From assembly GCA_964019695.1 (NCBI GenBank), contig OZ026520.1, forward strand, positions 94,217,824 to 94,281,823: a DNA stretch of 64,000 nt, in the 5' to 3' direction. Position numbers and translations under genes: made by a program. The notes under the pieces are model-generated. The model worked only from the letters and a program-made list of their open reading frames with translations. It had not been told where the DNA came from and did no database searches. Numbering within the stretch: position 1 is the first letter of the stretch; the number at the start of each line of letters is the position of its first letter. The stretch is from Loripinus fragilis. Lineage: Eukaryota > Mollusca > Bivalvia > Lucinida > Lucinidae. This document shows, one piece after another, positions 1 to 10,425 of this stretch.

Positions 1-10
1 TTACTTAAAT

Positions 11-208
11 AGAGTAAAACCTGTCTTAAGCGGCCACTCAAAAAGAAGACCAGAAAATGGTTTTCAAGACCGATTATCGGTTAATGCAGCTCAAAAGTAT
101 TGCAGAATGCTGGAGCATTCTGCAATACTTTTGACTTGCATTAAGCTACCATTTGTCAAAGGTCTTTGGTTTGTCTACTTTTGAGTAGCCCCTTAAGATG
201 TTACTGTA
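11..208. mobile_element. Family A foldback MITE, copy 1
   Basis: A near-complete inverted repeat. Family A has ends reading CAGTAAAACCTGTCTTAAG and the reverse complement, usually flanked by TA. The centre is a hairpin built on GTATTGCAGAATGCTCC. TA flanks and CAGT ends suggest a non-autonomous Tc1/mariner-type element (inference). The outer ends of this copy are worn. Confidence 0.8.
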
Positions 209-230
209 AAAGTTAGAAATTGCAATACAC

Positions 231-334
231 TTGTTCAAGCTTGCCCAGAGAAAAAGGTGTGGTTGGGTGAACTGAATGAGTGACCATGGATGTTGAATGG
301 GATGTAAAGGGACAAAACAAACAATAACAAAAAA
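231..334 (+). mobile_element. SINE-2 3' fragment
   Basis: Matches the tail of the SINE-2 copies at 44615, 47606 and 50541 (TTGTTCAAGCTTGCCCAG, then GATGTAAAG, then an ACAAAACAAACAA-type tail). The tRNA-like head is missing. Confidence 0.6.
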
Positions 335-499
335 ATGAAAACTATAAATCCTAAAACTATTTACAGATGTGCAATGTATAGGCTGATTCTTGTTTCCTAA
401 TTCATGGGATGAATTGGAAGATTATATTCAGCTTTAAAGTATTGTGAAATGTTAAAGTAACTATTGCGGATTATTCTCTTTTGCTACCATTTCTTCATA

Positions 500-716
500 T
501 ACTTATTGCAAAAATTGTCAGTACCATGAACTTTTGTTATTCTATGTATTATTTATACTGTATTTTTGTATGTGTGTAAATATTGTATATTATTTTCATA
601 TATAGTTGTATCCTAGTATTTTCATATATGAGGGCCTCATGGAAGATTAGTACCATTGTTTGCTAAATGGTGTTACCCTCGTTTAATAAAGTCTTTACTT
701 ACTTACTTACTTACTA
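500..716 (+). mobile_element. Probable 3' end of a non-LTR retrotransposon
   Basis: An AT-rich stretch leads to GAGGGCCTCATGGAAGATTA, then AATAAAGTCTTTACTT and a short (TTAC)n tail at about 696-716. A 3' UTR, a poly-A-signal-like word and a simple-repeat tail are typical of LINE 3' ends. No coding sequence remains, so the clade is not assigned. It lies in the intron before exon 1. Confidence 0.4.
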
Positions 717-744
717 AGACAGGTTTTACTGTATGCTGTTTCAG

Positions 745-903
745 TGTTCAAGTTCCTGTTCTGAGGGCTGGCAGAGAAGGCAGGTGCTGTGTCATGACGA
801 GGAAGGACCTAGCGTTAACTGTGACGGGGAACAGAAGCCAGTGGAACGGCAGTCATGTGATGCTGGACCTTGCCCGGACTGGAAATATGGAGAATGGACA
901 CAG
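745..903 (+). CDS. ADAMTS9/20 (GON-1)-like, exon 1 of window: thrombospondin type 1 repeat
   Basis: This exon encodes residues 1-53 of the visible protein fragment. It opens at Cys1 of a TSR (CSSSCSEG) directly after a TTTCAG acceptor, and ends with the Trp pair WKYGEW of the next TSR just before GTAGGC. Six cysteines and R-x-V-x-C, C-D-x-G-P-C spacing are typical of ADAMTS TSRs. The exon is phase 0 at both ends, as are the other TSR exons here. C-x-x-S-C-x-x-G is an O-fucosylation motif in this family (known). The protein is expected to be a secreted matrix metalloprotease whose TSR string binds matrix or cell surface; catalytic exons are outside the window. The assignment rests on the GON domain 42 kb downstream. 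Confidence 0.85.
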
Positions 904-965
904 GTAGGCTTGCACAGAAAAATTAACCCTTTACCCCATAATTGCGCCTTTTGTGGCCTTTGAAA

Positions 966-1177
966 TACAGTAAAACCTGTCTTCAGCGGCCACTCAAAAA
1001 TAGACAAAACAAAGATATTAACAACAAATGGTAGCTTAATAAAGGTCAAAAGTATTGCAGAATGCTCCCCTTGGAGCATTCTGCAATACTTTTGACCTGC
1101 ATTAAGCGATAATTGGTCTTGAAAACCAATTTTTGGTCTTTTTTAAGAGTGGCCATTTTACACAAGTTTTACTGTAA
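966..1177. mobile_element. Family A foldback MITE, copy 2
   Basis: A full-length palindromic copy with TA at both outer edges. The central hairpin GTATTGCAGAATGCTCC has an eight-base CCTTGG-type turn. It lies in the intron between exons 1 and 2. Confidence 0.85.
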
Positions 1178-1190
1178 TCATTTTAAATCT

Positions 1191-1390
1191 GAGGAGCACA
1201 GTGACTTAGTGGTATAGTGCTTGACTTGGGATTGAGGGGTAGCTGGTTCAAGTCTCATGGGAGGCTCTGCATTGTGTCGTTGGGCAAGACACTTTCTCCT
1301 CAGCTTACTACTGGTTCAACCTAGGAAATGTCCCAACATGACTGAAAAAATCTTGACTAGGATGTAAAGCACCAACACCAACAACAACAT
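1191..1390 (+). mobile_element. SINE-1 (tRNA-derived), diverged copy
   Basis: The head carries a box A-like GTGACTTAGTGGTATAGTG and a box B-like GGTTCAAGTCTC. The body word TACTGGTTCAACC and tail GATGTAAAG plus CAACAACAAC are shared with the SINE-1 copies at 7442, 47077, 52555, 59701 and 60245. Confidence 0.7.
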
Positions 1391-1836
1391 TAAGCAGTTT
1401 ACAAAATTTGACCGAGACTAGGCCTGACAAAACGCCCAACCTACATGGATGCAAACTGTTTCACGCTCTGTTGGTAATCCTCTAAGAAATTTGCGGAAAC
1501 TTTGACTTTGAAAACTATATCAGCAGACAAAAAAAAAAAAATATCGAAAAATTACCCAGCATACAAAGGGGATTGATAACCCACATCAGACAGGGAGAGG
1601 CAAGAATTTTAAACTAACATTGGTACAGTTCAGCATGGGTTAAATATTTGGTAAATAAGAGTGCTTTATGAGAAATATGATTTATGGTACACTGAAATGT
1701 CATTATAATGTGGTAATTGGGATCTACAATTTAATGACCCACTTTAAGAGTGATCCTGAGTGACCAACGCAATGCAGTGTCAATTTTCTACAAATTAGTG
1801 AAACGGTACCCTACCTATGTTCAATTCATTTATTAA

Positions 1837-2147
1837 CACGCGGATACAGAAACTTTTGTCAGAGGGGGTCCAATTTTGAAGGGTTTTTTTTTAGTTGATA
1901 AGGGGAGGGAGAAACCAAATACCACTATAAGTGGGCCATCATCTGCCCGCCAGCAAAGCACCATCTAAATGGCGTTTTGCTGGCATGCAGATGATGGCCC
2001 AACATTGAATGCTGGCTTGGTAGCTTTGTGATTTTCAGGGGATCCGGACCAGTATTACTAAGAAACCCGATATTTTTGTGATTTTTCAGGGGGGGGGGGG
2101 GGTGGGGGTGCAGACCCCCTGTCCCCCCCACCTGGATCCGTGCATGT
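1837..2147. mobile_element. Family L foldback element, copy 1
   Basis: The ends are inverted (ACGCGGATACAG and CTGGATCCGTGCAT). The middle is a long hairpin around GGGCCATCATCTGCCCGCCAGC. A run of 13 G at about 2089-2101 lies near the right end. It matches the copy at 9841-10130. Confidence 0.7.
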
Positions 2148-2266
2148 TATTGGTCCTATTTACGCTGTAGCATTGTAAACTAGGCTGTCAGCATCGTAAA
2201 CTATGCGATAGTGCTATAATATACCCTGTTTTCCATAGTGAAGGGAATTAACATCTTATGTTTCAG

Positions 2267-2446
2267 TGTTCTGTCTCTTGTGGAGATATGGGTATGCAGA
2301 AGAGGACTGTCTTATGTCATTCTGGCTCCGGACAGGCCCTACCAGAGTCCAGCTGCGAAATACACGAACGGCCACCAGACAGCCGCATGTGCAACAATGG
2401 ACCCTGTTCCAAGAATAGGTCGTGGCAAGTGGGGCCCTGGTCACCG
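2267..2446 (+). CDS. ADAMTS9/20-like, exon 2: thrombospondin type 1 repeat
   Basis: This exon encodes residues 54-113, from Cys1 (CSVSCGDMG) after a TTTCAG acceptor to the Trp pair WQVGPW before GTAAGA. It is phase 0 at both ends and has six cysteines. One extra residue after CGD puts the glycine one place late, so the standard O-fucose motif C-x-x-S-C-x-x-G is broken. NRS near the end is a possible N-glycosylation sequon. The next recognisable exon of the gene is about 28 kb away. No TSR-like exon was found in between, so either this is one very long intron or an exon was lost or missed. Confidence 0.85.
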
Positions 2447-2605
2447 GTAAGATACCCCTACCGCTATTCCCGCTATCATTACTATAGAAACTACTACAGA
2501 AGGCATGGTTAAGGAAGAAGCAAGGTCAAGGTCATGTGCAATATTTCAAGGTCATCAAATCAAAAGCATGGTTGTAAAAAATTTTGTTGATAGTTTAATA
2601 TATAA

Positions 2606-2823
2606 GTTATGGTAACTCTTTTAAAACTTCGAACTCTAGTCGCCTGGCAAAAAGACCTAAACAAACAGGACAGATCAAGATCAGACTGCTTCTGAAGAAG
2701 CAGTCTGATCAGGGTCTTCCCTGTTTGCTGTTCTGACAAGAAGTTTGTAACTTCTAGCCGTGATTACCATCATTCTATTTGAGAACAGAAAGAGATTCGA
2801 AATTTTAGAACATTTACCGTATA
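2606..2823. mobile_element. Family I foldback MITE, copy 1
   Basis: Family I has ends related to GGTAAATGTTCTAAAATTT and a central hairpin AGACTGCTTCTTCAGAAGCAG inside GACCCTGATC arms. Here the hairpin lies at about 2670-2740. It is in the intron between exons 2 and 3. Confidence 0.75.
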
Positions 2824-3292
2824 AGGCATGGTGAGTCAGTCCAAAGCTGGCACAATCTATAAATAGTATCATCATACCAATTTACCACTTTATAAATAGC
2901 AAGGTGCATATCTATAAATAGTAACAGTATTTATAGATTGGTCAAATGGTATGCTAATCCCACTGTGATGAATTTGAATAGTAGGTGGATGCATAAGATT
3001 GGACTGGCTTCAGTGTACAATGTAAGTGGGGAGAAATTTCCTTATCTGATGTCACATGTATGCAAGGAAGTCTTGAGATTTGCTTGCAAACCAAAGTTAA
3101 AGGAACCATATTTTCAAACTTGCTCCTCAGATTATTAATTTAGGGGCATGTAAATTGAAAAAAGACATACATGCATGTTGATAATTGTATAAATGTATAA
3201 TTGTAAAAAATTCTTGATGCTTGGAAGGCAGGCATCATTGATGATTAAAGTGAATAGTTATTACCGTAATATAATTATGTGATATATACAGA

Positions 3293-3525
3293 TGTAACTT
3301 GTGGTCAGTTTAACAAATCATATATGATCTGTTGTAACAATTTTTACAAGTAATATATTTTGTTTTGACAGTTGAACAAATCATTTGATGTTTTGTATGT
3401 TATTTATTTTGTTGTGAAAGTTTAAGATCATATGATACATTGTGACAGTTTAACAAATCATATAGTTAACTGTGACAATTTATCAATTCATGATTTGTTG
3501 TTTAACAAATCATAAAGTTTGCTGT
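3293..3525 (+). repeat. Degenerate tandem repeat
   Basis: The words TTTAACAAATCATAT and GTGACAGTTTAACAAAT recur four or more times at irregular 40-60 base spacing. AT-rich, with no coding signal. Confidence 0.5.
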
Positions 3526-3636
3526 GCAAGACAGATCTACTACCATTGGACAGTGTTCAGACTGGAAAATTGGGAATCAGCCAATGGATGGAGTCAAGTG
3601 CATTAAGATGAACCATAGTTACAAACATTTGAAACT

Positions 3637-3926
3637 TTATGGCAAATTGCCTAAAATTTCGAACACTTTAATCTATGCAAACAAAATGTTGGTTATTAGA
3701 GCTGGAATTCACACAATGCTTGTCAGAAAAGCAAACCATGAAGACCCTGATCAGACTGCTTCTGAAGAAGCAGTCTGATCTGGGTCTTTACTGTTTGTCA
3801 AAAGCAAACTGGGAAGACCATGATCAGACTGCTTCTTCAGAAGCAGTCTGATCTGGGTCTGCACTGTTTGTCTAATCCTTTTTGGTAGGCAATTTGTGTT
3901 CGAATTTTAGAACATTTACCATATTT
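3637..3926. mobile_element. Family I foldback MITE, copy 2, with doubled hairpin
   Basis: Same ends as copy 1, but the central hairpin occurs twice in a row (about 3740-3790 and 3808-3870). The two stems share the GACTGCTTCTTCAGAAGCAGT motif and differ slightly in the turn. Internal duplication of the tip is unusual among the copies here. Confidence 0.75.
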
Positions 3927-4183
3927 GTTTGTGTGGTAGACAAGAAAAAAAAAGATGGATACAGAATGATGGACAGGATTGGTCAATAACCAGAAATGTA
4001 TACATGTTTGTTCATAGACAGTTATTGGATCGGGTGTGTAAAGAGTATTCCGAAGATGCCTATGAAATATGACATTATTTGGTGATAAGGATGGCACCAA
4101 AGAAGTTGGAATATAAAGAATAGAAGAAGATTCACAGAGCAGCACTCTGATCATTGAATTTTTGTTTGCTTTCTTTGATTATT

Positions 4184-4422
4184 TGAGCAGTGACATGAGA
4201 TTCCCAACAATGTGGTATGTGCGACCAGCTTAGGCTCAGACCAGCCTGTGCATACGCACAGTCTGATCAAAGCCTTTGCTAGTCGCATGAATATTCTTTG
4301 AGTGTTAGGCTACTGACTGAACAGCATTTGGCGTTTCTAAGCTTAACAGGAGGCTGCACAGGCTCTTCTGAGTCTGTTCATATAAAAATGCCATATTGTG
4401 GGAAATCACATGTCACGGCTCA
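4184..4422 (+). mobile_element. Family D MITE, copy 1
   Basis: Family D is about 240 bp, with inverted ends GAGC-x-GTGACATGAGATTTCCAACAAT, an internal CGCATACGCACAG-type hairpin and a right half with AGGAGGCTGCACAGGCTC. This is the first of seven copies in the window; five lie in introns of the ADAMTS gene between 32.5 and 41.6 kb. Confidence 0.8.
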
Positions 4423-4617
4423 TTTATTGAAAATTAGGATGGATTGCAGTAGTCTAGATCATCACCTGGAAGATTCAATTTTAGAAATTCGGTACCTGAA
4501 AAGTTGATCCTTTATATACCAATGGACTTTCCCATAACATTTGATACATTTAAGTCAGGATGGGCCATTGTATATATTGAAGGGTCACAGCATAATTTTC
4601 CAAATAACAGTATTTTT

Positions 4618-4716
4618 CTTTCTCTGAAGATTGTATTTGTCTTAGCAAACAGTGCAGACCCTGATGAAATGCCTCATTATGTGGCTTTTCATCTCGTCTT
4701 TGCTGTTTGCCAAAGT
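4618..4716. repeat. Family P hairpin (CAAACAGTGCAGACCC arms)
   Basis: An imperfect palindrome: TTAGCAAACAGTGCAGACCC on the left, CGTCTTTGCTGTTTGCCAAA on the right, and a GATGAAATGC tip. Related hairpins lie at 44195 and 59935. Confidence 0.6.
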
Positions 4717-4744
4717 ATCTGTTAGGTTTAGGGGTGTATTAATG

Positions 4745-4950
4745 CATGGGTGAAAGTTTTCAGGATTAATCCTAAATTCAGGATTTGCAAGCTGACTTTT
4801 CATAGAAAGTCAGTCTCGAAATACTGACTTAGGAAGATTGTAATGGCTTTTCTAATTTATTTTTCAGTTTGATCATTTAAACTTAATGTGGGCATACTGC
4901 AAGTTTAAAGATTTAATTTTCTTTTTGGAAATTTTCAAATTTCACCCATG
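4745..4950. mobile_element. Family K MITE, copy 1
   Basis: The ends are CATGGGTGAAAG and TTTCACCCATG, and the centre is a CTGACTTTC/GAAAGTCAG hairpin. Other copies are at 33173, 37213 and 57299. Confidence 0.75.
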
Positions 4951-5150
4951 TTAATGCAATTTATAGTGTATAAACGGTCCTTACTAAAACAAGGAATAAA
5001 GCAGAATGGAATAAACATTAGTCCTTTCCTTCATAAATATTCATGCTAAGCTCCACCTACTATGAATAATTATATAAATAAACGTTCACGTTAGGTGATA
5101 GAACAAAGAAATTACTTGTCAGGTCCACTAGTGTAGGGTCATATCTAATC

Positions 5151-5215
5151 AAACAGAGTGGACCCAGATCAGGCAGCTCTTAGAAGAGCTGCCTGATCTG
5201 GGTCTGCTCTGTTTG
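5151..5215. repeat. Perfect hairpin with GGACCCAGATCAGG arms
   Basis: A 65-base palindrome with tip CAGCTCTTAGAAGAGCTG. The arms are those of families F and G but the tip is different. The stretch 5216-6519 around it shows no gene and no other clear repeat. Confidence 0.7.
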
Positions 5216-6519
5216 CAAAAGTGTTTAAGGCATCTCTACGAGTTAAAGGGTTAAAAGTGTGTATATAAGACTGTGATACGCAATGATTGTGAGGTTGATA
5301 TTCAATGGTATAAAATTTGTTAGGATGTGATTTGATTTGATTTAAGTTTTTAGTAGTTTCTGATATGTGTTGATAGCTTTTTTTAAGGGGGATGGAGGAG
5401 GTTATATGATTGTCATTATGTCCCCCACAAAAGGGGAACAGGACATATTGATTTTGGTGTGGATCCCATTTGCATCAATGTTGGCTTGACACTCTCATGA
5501 TCTTGTAGGCAGATCGGGGTGGGGGGGCATCTATTTTGACAACAATATTAGTATTTTTATGTTTTAAAGACATGAGTCAAGAGGTATGCATATGTGTGGA
5601 CTGAACATAAAATGGCAAAGATACTGAGTAATGATCTCATTTTATTACTTACCATATTGACAAAGTGACCAACACATTTACCTTAAATGTCTGGACCCCC
5701 TATCTCTTCATAGAACTTATCATAAAATTGGGTTGCCTCCATTTTGCTGCCTGACCAAAACCCCAACTAACGTTGAACCCTAACAGCACCCTTTAATCCT
5801 TATCGTGTCAATACATTTTTATCTTAAAATGTTATCTACTTATTATGTCTGCTGTCACAGTACTGTGTATTTTCAAATTCAATCCAAAATTCTTTTACTT
5901 TGGAAGTGAACATTATGAACCATGATCAAAGTGTTCCTAAGGGAGCAATCTGATCAGAGTTCATAGTGTTTGCAATATAGGCCACTAAAGTACATCAGAA
6001 GATGAGAGAGCAGATGACAATTGTCATGAAGGTTAGGAAAATGGTTTAGAAGTGGATTAATTAGACAGGGGATAGAGGTTTTCATTTACCTATTAACAAA
6101 AAAACAAACAAAAAAATGCAGGATTATTTTCTTAAATTGCTTGTACAACATAGATCATTCATGTTCTAATTTGTGTGCTCATTGTTGCTTTGTGTTTAAA
6201 GTAAGTAAGGAGGCAAAGATCAGGAATCAATACAACCAAGTATCACACCTGACCCAGGACACCACATGGGAAAGTGACAAAACCACAATAAAACATCACA
6301 CACAAGAGAGCCAAGAGGTTAGCCCTTTCCCAGCAGGTGACCACAAGGCTAAATGAACAGACAAGAAAGCATGACAAACACAAAACAGTAACTGTTGCTG
6401 TGTTGTATATGGGCAATCTCATGAAAATACCTGTTTATATGCGCATCCACACAGTCTGATCAGCTCTAGAATTTTGTTTGAGTTAATGTTTAAAGTTCAA
6501 GTTAAGTAGTTTTGTTCAT

Positions 6520-6583
6520 TGTAACCATTGTAAAGTGTCTGGCTCAAGGACACAACATAATGCCCCCAGTGAGGCTTGAGATA
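6520..6583 (-). mobile_element. SINE-1 fragment, reverse orientation
   Basis: GGCTCAAGGACACAACATAA and GTGAGGCTTGAG are the reverse complement of the SINE-1 body and box B region. Both ends are missing, and a family A element starts just to the right. Confidence 0.5.
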
Positions 6584-6587
6584 GAAT

Positions 6588-6800
6588 ACAGTAAAACCTG
6601 TCTGAAGCAGCCACTCAAAAGAAGACCAAAGATTGCATGGTTTTCAAGACTGATTATCGCTTAATGCACATCAAAAGTATTGCAGAATGCTCCAAGAGAG
6701 CATTCTGTAATACTTTGGACCTGCATTTAGCTACCATCTGTCTTTAAGACCTTTGTTTTTCCTATTTTTGAGTGGCCACTTAAGACAGGTTTAACTGTAT
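6588..6800. mobile_element. Family A foldback MITE, copy 3
   Basis: Ends CAGTAAAACCTGTCTGAAG and AAGACAGGTTTAACTG, flanked by TA on each side. The central hairpin tip is intact. Confidence 0.85.
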
Positions 6801-7025
6801 AAGTATAACATCCAAATTTTTTAACATTCTCTGATAGTCTTTGTGGCTGAGGAGGCTGATTTGAGACTTACCAGATCGCAATTATCAAAGACAGTAAACA
6901 TTGTCTGATAGTCTCTGACCGAGCAGGCTGATTTGAGTCTTACATGACAGGTAATCTCATAGGATACCTCATAGAACAAAGCATAATTTGTGATGCTCTG
7001 TGTATTGTTTTCATGTTGCTTATTA

Positions 7026-7200
7026 ACACTTTGCATGCTTGGTAATATTTCAAGATTATTTGTAGTCTGCAGATATTTTTCTCTTTTTAAAAAAAAAAAA
7101 GTTTCAGGAATACAATCAGTGTCAAACAGCTTGGATCCAGATCAGGCCCGACATTTTGTCGGGCCTGATCTGGGTCCCAACTGTTTCCAAAGGTTAATGA
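7026..7200. mobile_element. Family F MITE, copy 1
   Basis: Family F arms read CAAACAGTTTGGACCCAGAT with a tip such as CAGGCCCGACATTTTGTCGGG. The outer part has CTTTGC-x-TGCTGGG-type ends and a GTCGTCTGCTGA motif. It is the most frequent family in the window. Confidence 0.7.
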
Positions 7201-7441
7201 AATACTACAAAAGATCAAAAAGTTAAAATAGCAATGTTGCCATATAGTATCATTGTACATATTGTTGTTTTGCCAGTTAACAATGTTGCCATATATGTAT
7301 ATAGATATTAAACCTTGTTGCCATGTATCATAATGCAATATACACACAAAGTTGCCATGTTGCACATCATAGTATATTTCATGTTCATATGTGTTTCGAT
7401 TCACATGAGTCTTGCTGATGAAAAAGTTTAAGAGGGTTACC

Positions 7442-7648
7442 TTAGGGAGCGCAGTGGCTCATTTGTAGAGTGCTTGACTCGAGACCAAGTGGCCGCGGGT
7501 TCCAGCCTTACCAGCGTCCCTTTGTTTTGTCCTTGTTCAAGAACATTAATCCTAGCTTAGTACTGGTTTGACCCAGGAAGACATGTCCCTTTATAACTGA
7601 AAGATTGTTGATGGGGGCGTAAAAAATCAAATAAAACAAACAAATTGG
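7442..7648 (+). mobile_element. SINE-1 (tRNA-derived), full length
   Basis: The head GGGAGCGCAGTGGCTC has box A and the GGGTTCCAGCC word is a worn box B. The body shows TTAGTACTGGTTTGACCC and the tail is AAACAAACAAA. Imperfect 9-bp flanks, AGGGTTACC at 7433 and AGGGATACC at 7649, look like a target-site duplication. Confidence 0.8.
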
Positions 7649-7977
7649 AGGGATACCAGTGATCAGACTTAAAATGATCTTAACTCTTTGAGTGCCATAA
7701 CCAAATTACTCAGATGGGAATAGCATGTGCAAAAAAAAATCCGAGGTCAGACTGCTCCTAGAGAAGCGGTCTGATCAGGGACTATTTGTTTGATATCTTC
7801 AGTATATTATTTATTGATATCTGGAGAATTCATTTTAGAAATTCAGCACATGAAGAGTTTCTAACCTTCAATTCTTATATAGTACAGTCCTTTTATAACA
7901 CACCTTGTTATAACATATTTGAATATAACATGGACTTCCATGTTGTGGCTCTCAAATTTTTTTTAACCATGGAATTT

Positions 7978-8266
7978 CAATGGTATAGCTAGAACGCTGA
8001 AAAAGGTACCCACATCAAAGGGAGACTTCTGGATCGAGCAGTGATTCTCTTCAATTACATCCCTTTTCGAAATAGGTACTTCTCTTAAAGGAAAGAATTT
8101 GCTCCCATAGGGAGCTAAATTTGCTCCCATAGAGAGCCAATTCTTTCCTTTAAGAGAAGTTCCTTATGGTATAGGAAATCACTTTTACCACATAAGGTGA
8201 CATCCCTTGAATGTTACTATTTTTATTATGCACATGCATAACTGTGTAATGGGAGCTATGCCAATG
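7978..8266. mobile_element. Family O foldback element, copy 1 (nested in family B)
   Basis: The ends CAATGGTATAGCT and AGCTATGCCAATG are inverted. AATTT flanks on both sides fit a short target duplication inside the family B copy. A hairpin of TTAAAGGAAAGAATTTGCTC fills the middle. A second copy lies at 15766. Confidence 0.7.
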
Positions 8267-8396
8267 AATTTTACAAAGGAATGATAGGGAAATTACCATA
8301 AAATGGTTATTTTTCTATAATTCCTCGGTAAAATTGTCCCTGTATAACATGATTCACTTATAACACGGTCATTCTTATGGACCCCAAACATAGCCA

Positions 8397-8582
8397 GGAC
8401 CTTTGATAAGAGTGCGTAATGAAAATTTAATTTTCTTATTTCTCAACCAAAACATATGTTGTGGGTGCTCAAAAGAACCGTCTCAATGAGACCGTTCTTT
8501 TGCGCACCCAAAACATATGCTAGAACTGATGGGTAAGAAAATATTCATAATTTTACGATGAAAAATTTTGTTTATCTAAACC
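8397..8582. mobile_element. Family C MITE, copy 1 (nested in family B)
   Basis: Family C has AACATATGTTGTGGGTGCTC arms around an AAGAACCGTCTCAATGAGAC tip and ends like AGGxCCxxxGATAAGAG. Flanks CATAGC and CATAAC may be a worn target duplication. Confidence 0.75.
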
Positions 8583-8777
8583 TGTGCATAACATTACAAA
8601 GGGACGGCACTGTATATTATGCTAACCATAAGAGTTAGTGAAAAACAATTATATGCCCCTGATAGTTCATTTCCACACTAAATAATCTCTGTTTTGTTTT
8701 CTATTCATTCTTATTTATTATTCTTAGCCCAGTTGCTGAAAACATTAAAACTTAATGTCATAAAATTCTAAGACAGT

Positions 8778-8945
8778 TAACTCTTTCCTTGCTAGCAGCA
8801 ACTTGCATTACCACATCTCCACAATGTGCATTCATTGAATTTTAGGCAAGCTACACCCCTGTCTGCTAACATTCATTAAACCCAGTTCAGGCCTGACAAA
8901 CTTTGAGCCTGATCTGGGTCCAAACTGTTGGATACTGTGATGGTG
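8778..8945. mobile_element. Family F MITE, degraded copy
   Basis: Carries CTCTTTCCTTGCTAGC on the left and CAGGCCTGACAAACTTTGAG with GGTCCAAACTGTT on the right. The left arm of the hairpin is incomplete. Confidence 0.55.
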
Positions 8946-9159
8946 TGGTGTAAGTTAAAACAAAGTACATGTAATCACATGGGTTAATCAAGCTAAAATG
9001 TTCTTAACAACTGGGCATTGACATTCAAAAGTATCATTTGCATGGTCAGTATATTTAAGCTTGCTACACAAAGATATTATTATTATTTTTTGTATTGTTT
9101 ATTTTGCAAAGAAAAGTTTAATGTATTTGTGTCTCTTTTGTGTTGTTTTCCAAGAATGC

Positions 9160-9550
9160 TTGATGCTTTGCCTGCTAGTGTCATCTGCTGAATACCTTTG
9201 TGAACAATTTGGACCCAGATCAGGACTGACAAAATGTCAGGCCTTATCTAGATCCAAACTGCCTGACATTCTGATGGTATTTCTGAATTTTTTTTTTAAG
9301 TTTATTTTGATAAAAATCAGTTGACCACAAAAGCATGCAAAATTACCGAGCATGCAAACAGTTCTGCAAAGCAACTATCTAGAATAGCATCAAATAGCTC
9401 TGACAAAATGTCGGGCCAGATCTAGATCCAAACTGTTTGACTTTATGATGGTATTCCTGAAATATTTTTTTGAAAAAGTTGATTTTGAAATGAATCAGCA
9501 TTCAGCAGAAGACAAAAAGCATGCAAAATTTACCTATCATTCAGAGTTAA
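9160..9550. mobile_element. Two family F MITEs side by side
   Basis: One copy spans about 9160-9352 and the next about 9350-9550. Each has a GACAAAATGTCxGGCC tip, then TGATGGTATTxCTGAA and a GCATGCAAAATT end. They share a border CAAACAGTT. Confidence 0.65.
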
Positions 9551-9760
9551 GGGATATGTATAAATGCTGGCATCTACTCTAGAGATGAGTTTATGGGGTG
9601 AGTTTTGATTTAAAGACCTTGCAAGTGTACCACATTCTGACAGCCCTTGTTTTTTTTCTACGCCAATATTTCTTGAGTATGATAAAATGCTATAAAACTT
9701 CCTACTCTACTTCTTAGAAAGGGTGAATACTGGCCACATGGTAGCTCCATAATTAGCTTC

Positions 9761-9840
9761 AGCATTGCTAGTATGTCTTCTGTATGGGCTGAGAGTGTAG
9801 TCATGAGTTTGAACCCAGATCTGGCCATATGCTTTTAAAT
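9761..9840 (+). repeat. Left copy of a direct repeat flanking family L
   Basis: About 75 bases (GGGCTGAGAGTGTAGTCATG through TGGCCATATGCTTTTAAAT) recur at 10136-10212, on the other side of the family L element. Too long for an ordinary target duplication. Confidence 0.7.
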
Positions 9841-10130
9841 CATGCGTGGATCCAGAAAGTTTTGTCAGAGAGAGTCCAACTCTCTGAAAACATTTTTTTT
9901 TAAGTTGATGAAGGGAGAGAGGATCCAAATAGCGCTAAAAGTGGGTCATCATCGGCCCACCAGCGAAACGCCATTTAAATGGATGTTTCGCTGGAGGGCG
10001 GATGATGGCCCAACTTTGAATGCTGGCTAGGTAGCTTTGTAATTTACCAGTAATGCATAGAAACCCTATATTTTTGTGATTTTTCAGGGGGGTCCAGGCC
10101 CCCTGTCCCCCCTCTGGATCAGCACATGCA
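9841..10130. mobile_element. Family L foldback element, copy 2
   Basis: The ends ATGCGTGGATCCAG and CTGGATCAGCACAT are inverted. The centre is a GGGTCATCATCGGCCCACC hairpin. It matches 1837-2147 over most of its length. Confidence 0.75.
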
Positions 10131-10135
10131 TTCTG

Positions 10136-10212
10136 CAGCATTGCTAATATTACTATGGGCTGAGAGTGAAGTCATGAGTTTAAACCCCAATCTGGCCATA
10201 TGCTTTTAAATT
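10136..10212 (+). repeat. Right copy of the direct repeat flanking family L
   Basis: Repeats 9761-9840 with a few substitutions; the pair brackets the family L element. Confidence 0.7.
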
Positions 10213-10425
10213 ATTAATTTCCCAGTATGCAAACAGCTAAGAATAGGTTTTTAGTAAAATATTTATGTCTATTACAACCACTCAGAAGCTTCCTTCTTCC
10301 TGGCATTTATGTTCTTTATTATGGCTTCCTGGTAAAACTCTCTTGACCGCATTTCAGCATTTCATTATAGCTTTAGGTCAGTGGTCTATCTTTAATTACA
10401 TCTTCAGCATGAAACTTTATGTAAT

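Larger units (their letters stand above)
7883..8614. mobile_element. Family B MITE, copy 1, split by two younger insertions
   Basis: Family B ends read TACAGTGCAGTCCCTTTATA and the reverse, with a central CAAAGGAATTATAGG hairpin. In this copy the left half stops at a family O element (7978-8266). The right half continues, stops again at a family C element, and the last 22 bases of the family B end resume after it. Confidence 0.75.

Noticed and set aside
2081..2110. Poly-G run as a functional G-quadruplex
   Set aside because: A single homopolymer inside a family L element that also occurs, with different length, at 16.2 kb. A property of the repeat.
3524..3778. Possible TSR exon (QCSDWKIG wording) between exons 2 and 3
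   Set aside because: No CSxxC opening or six-cysteine spacing, no suitable splice sites; part of the frame is family I MITE.
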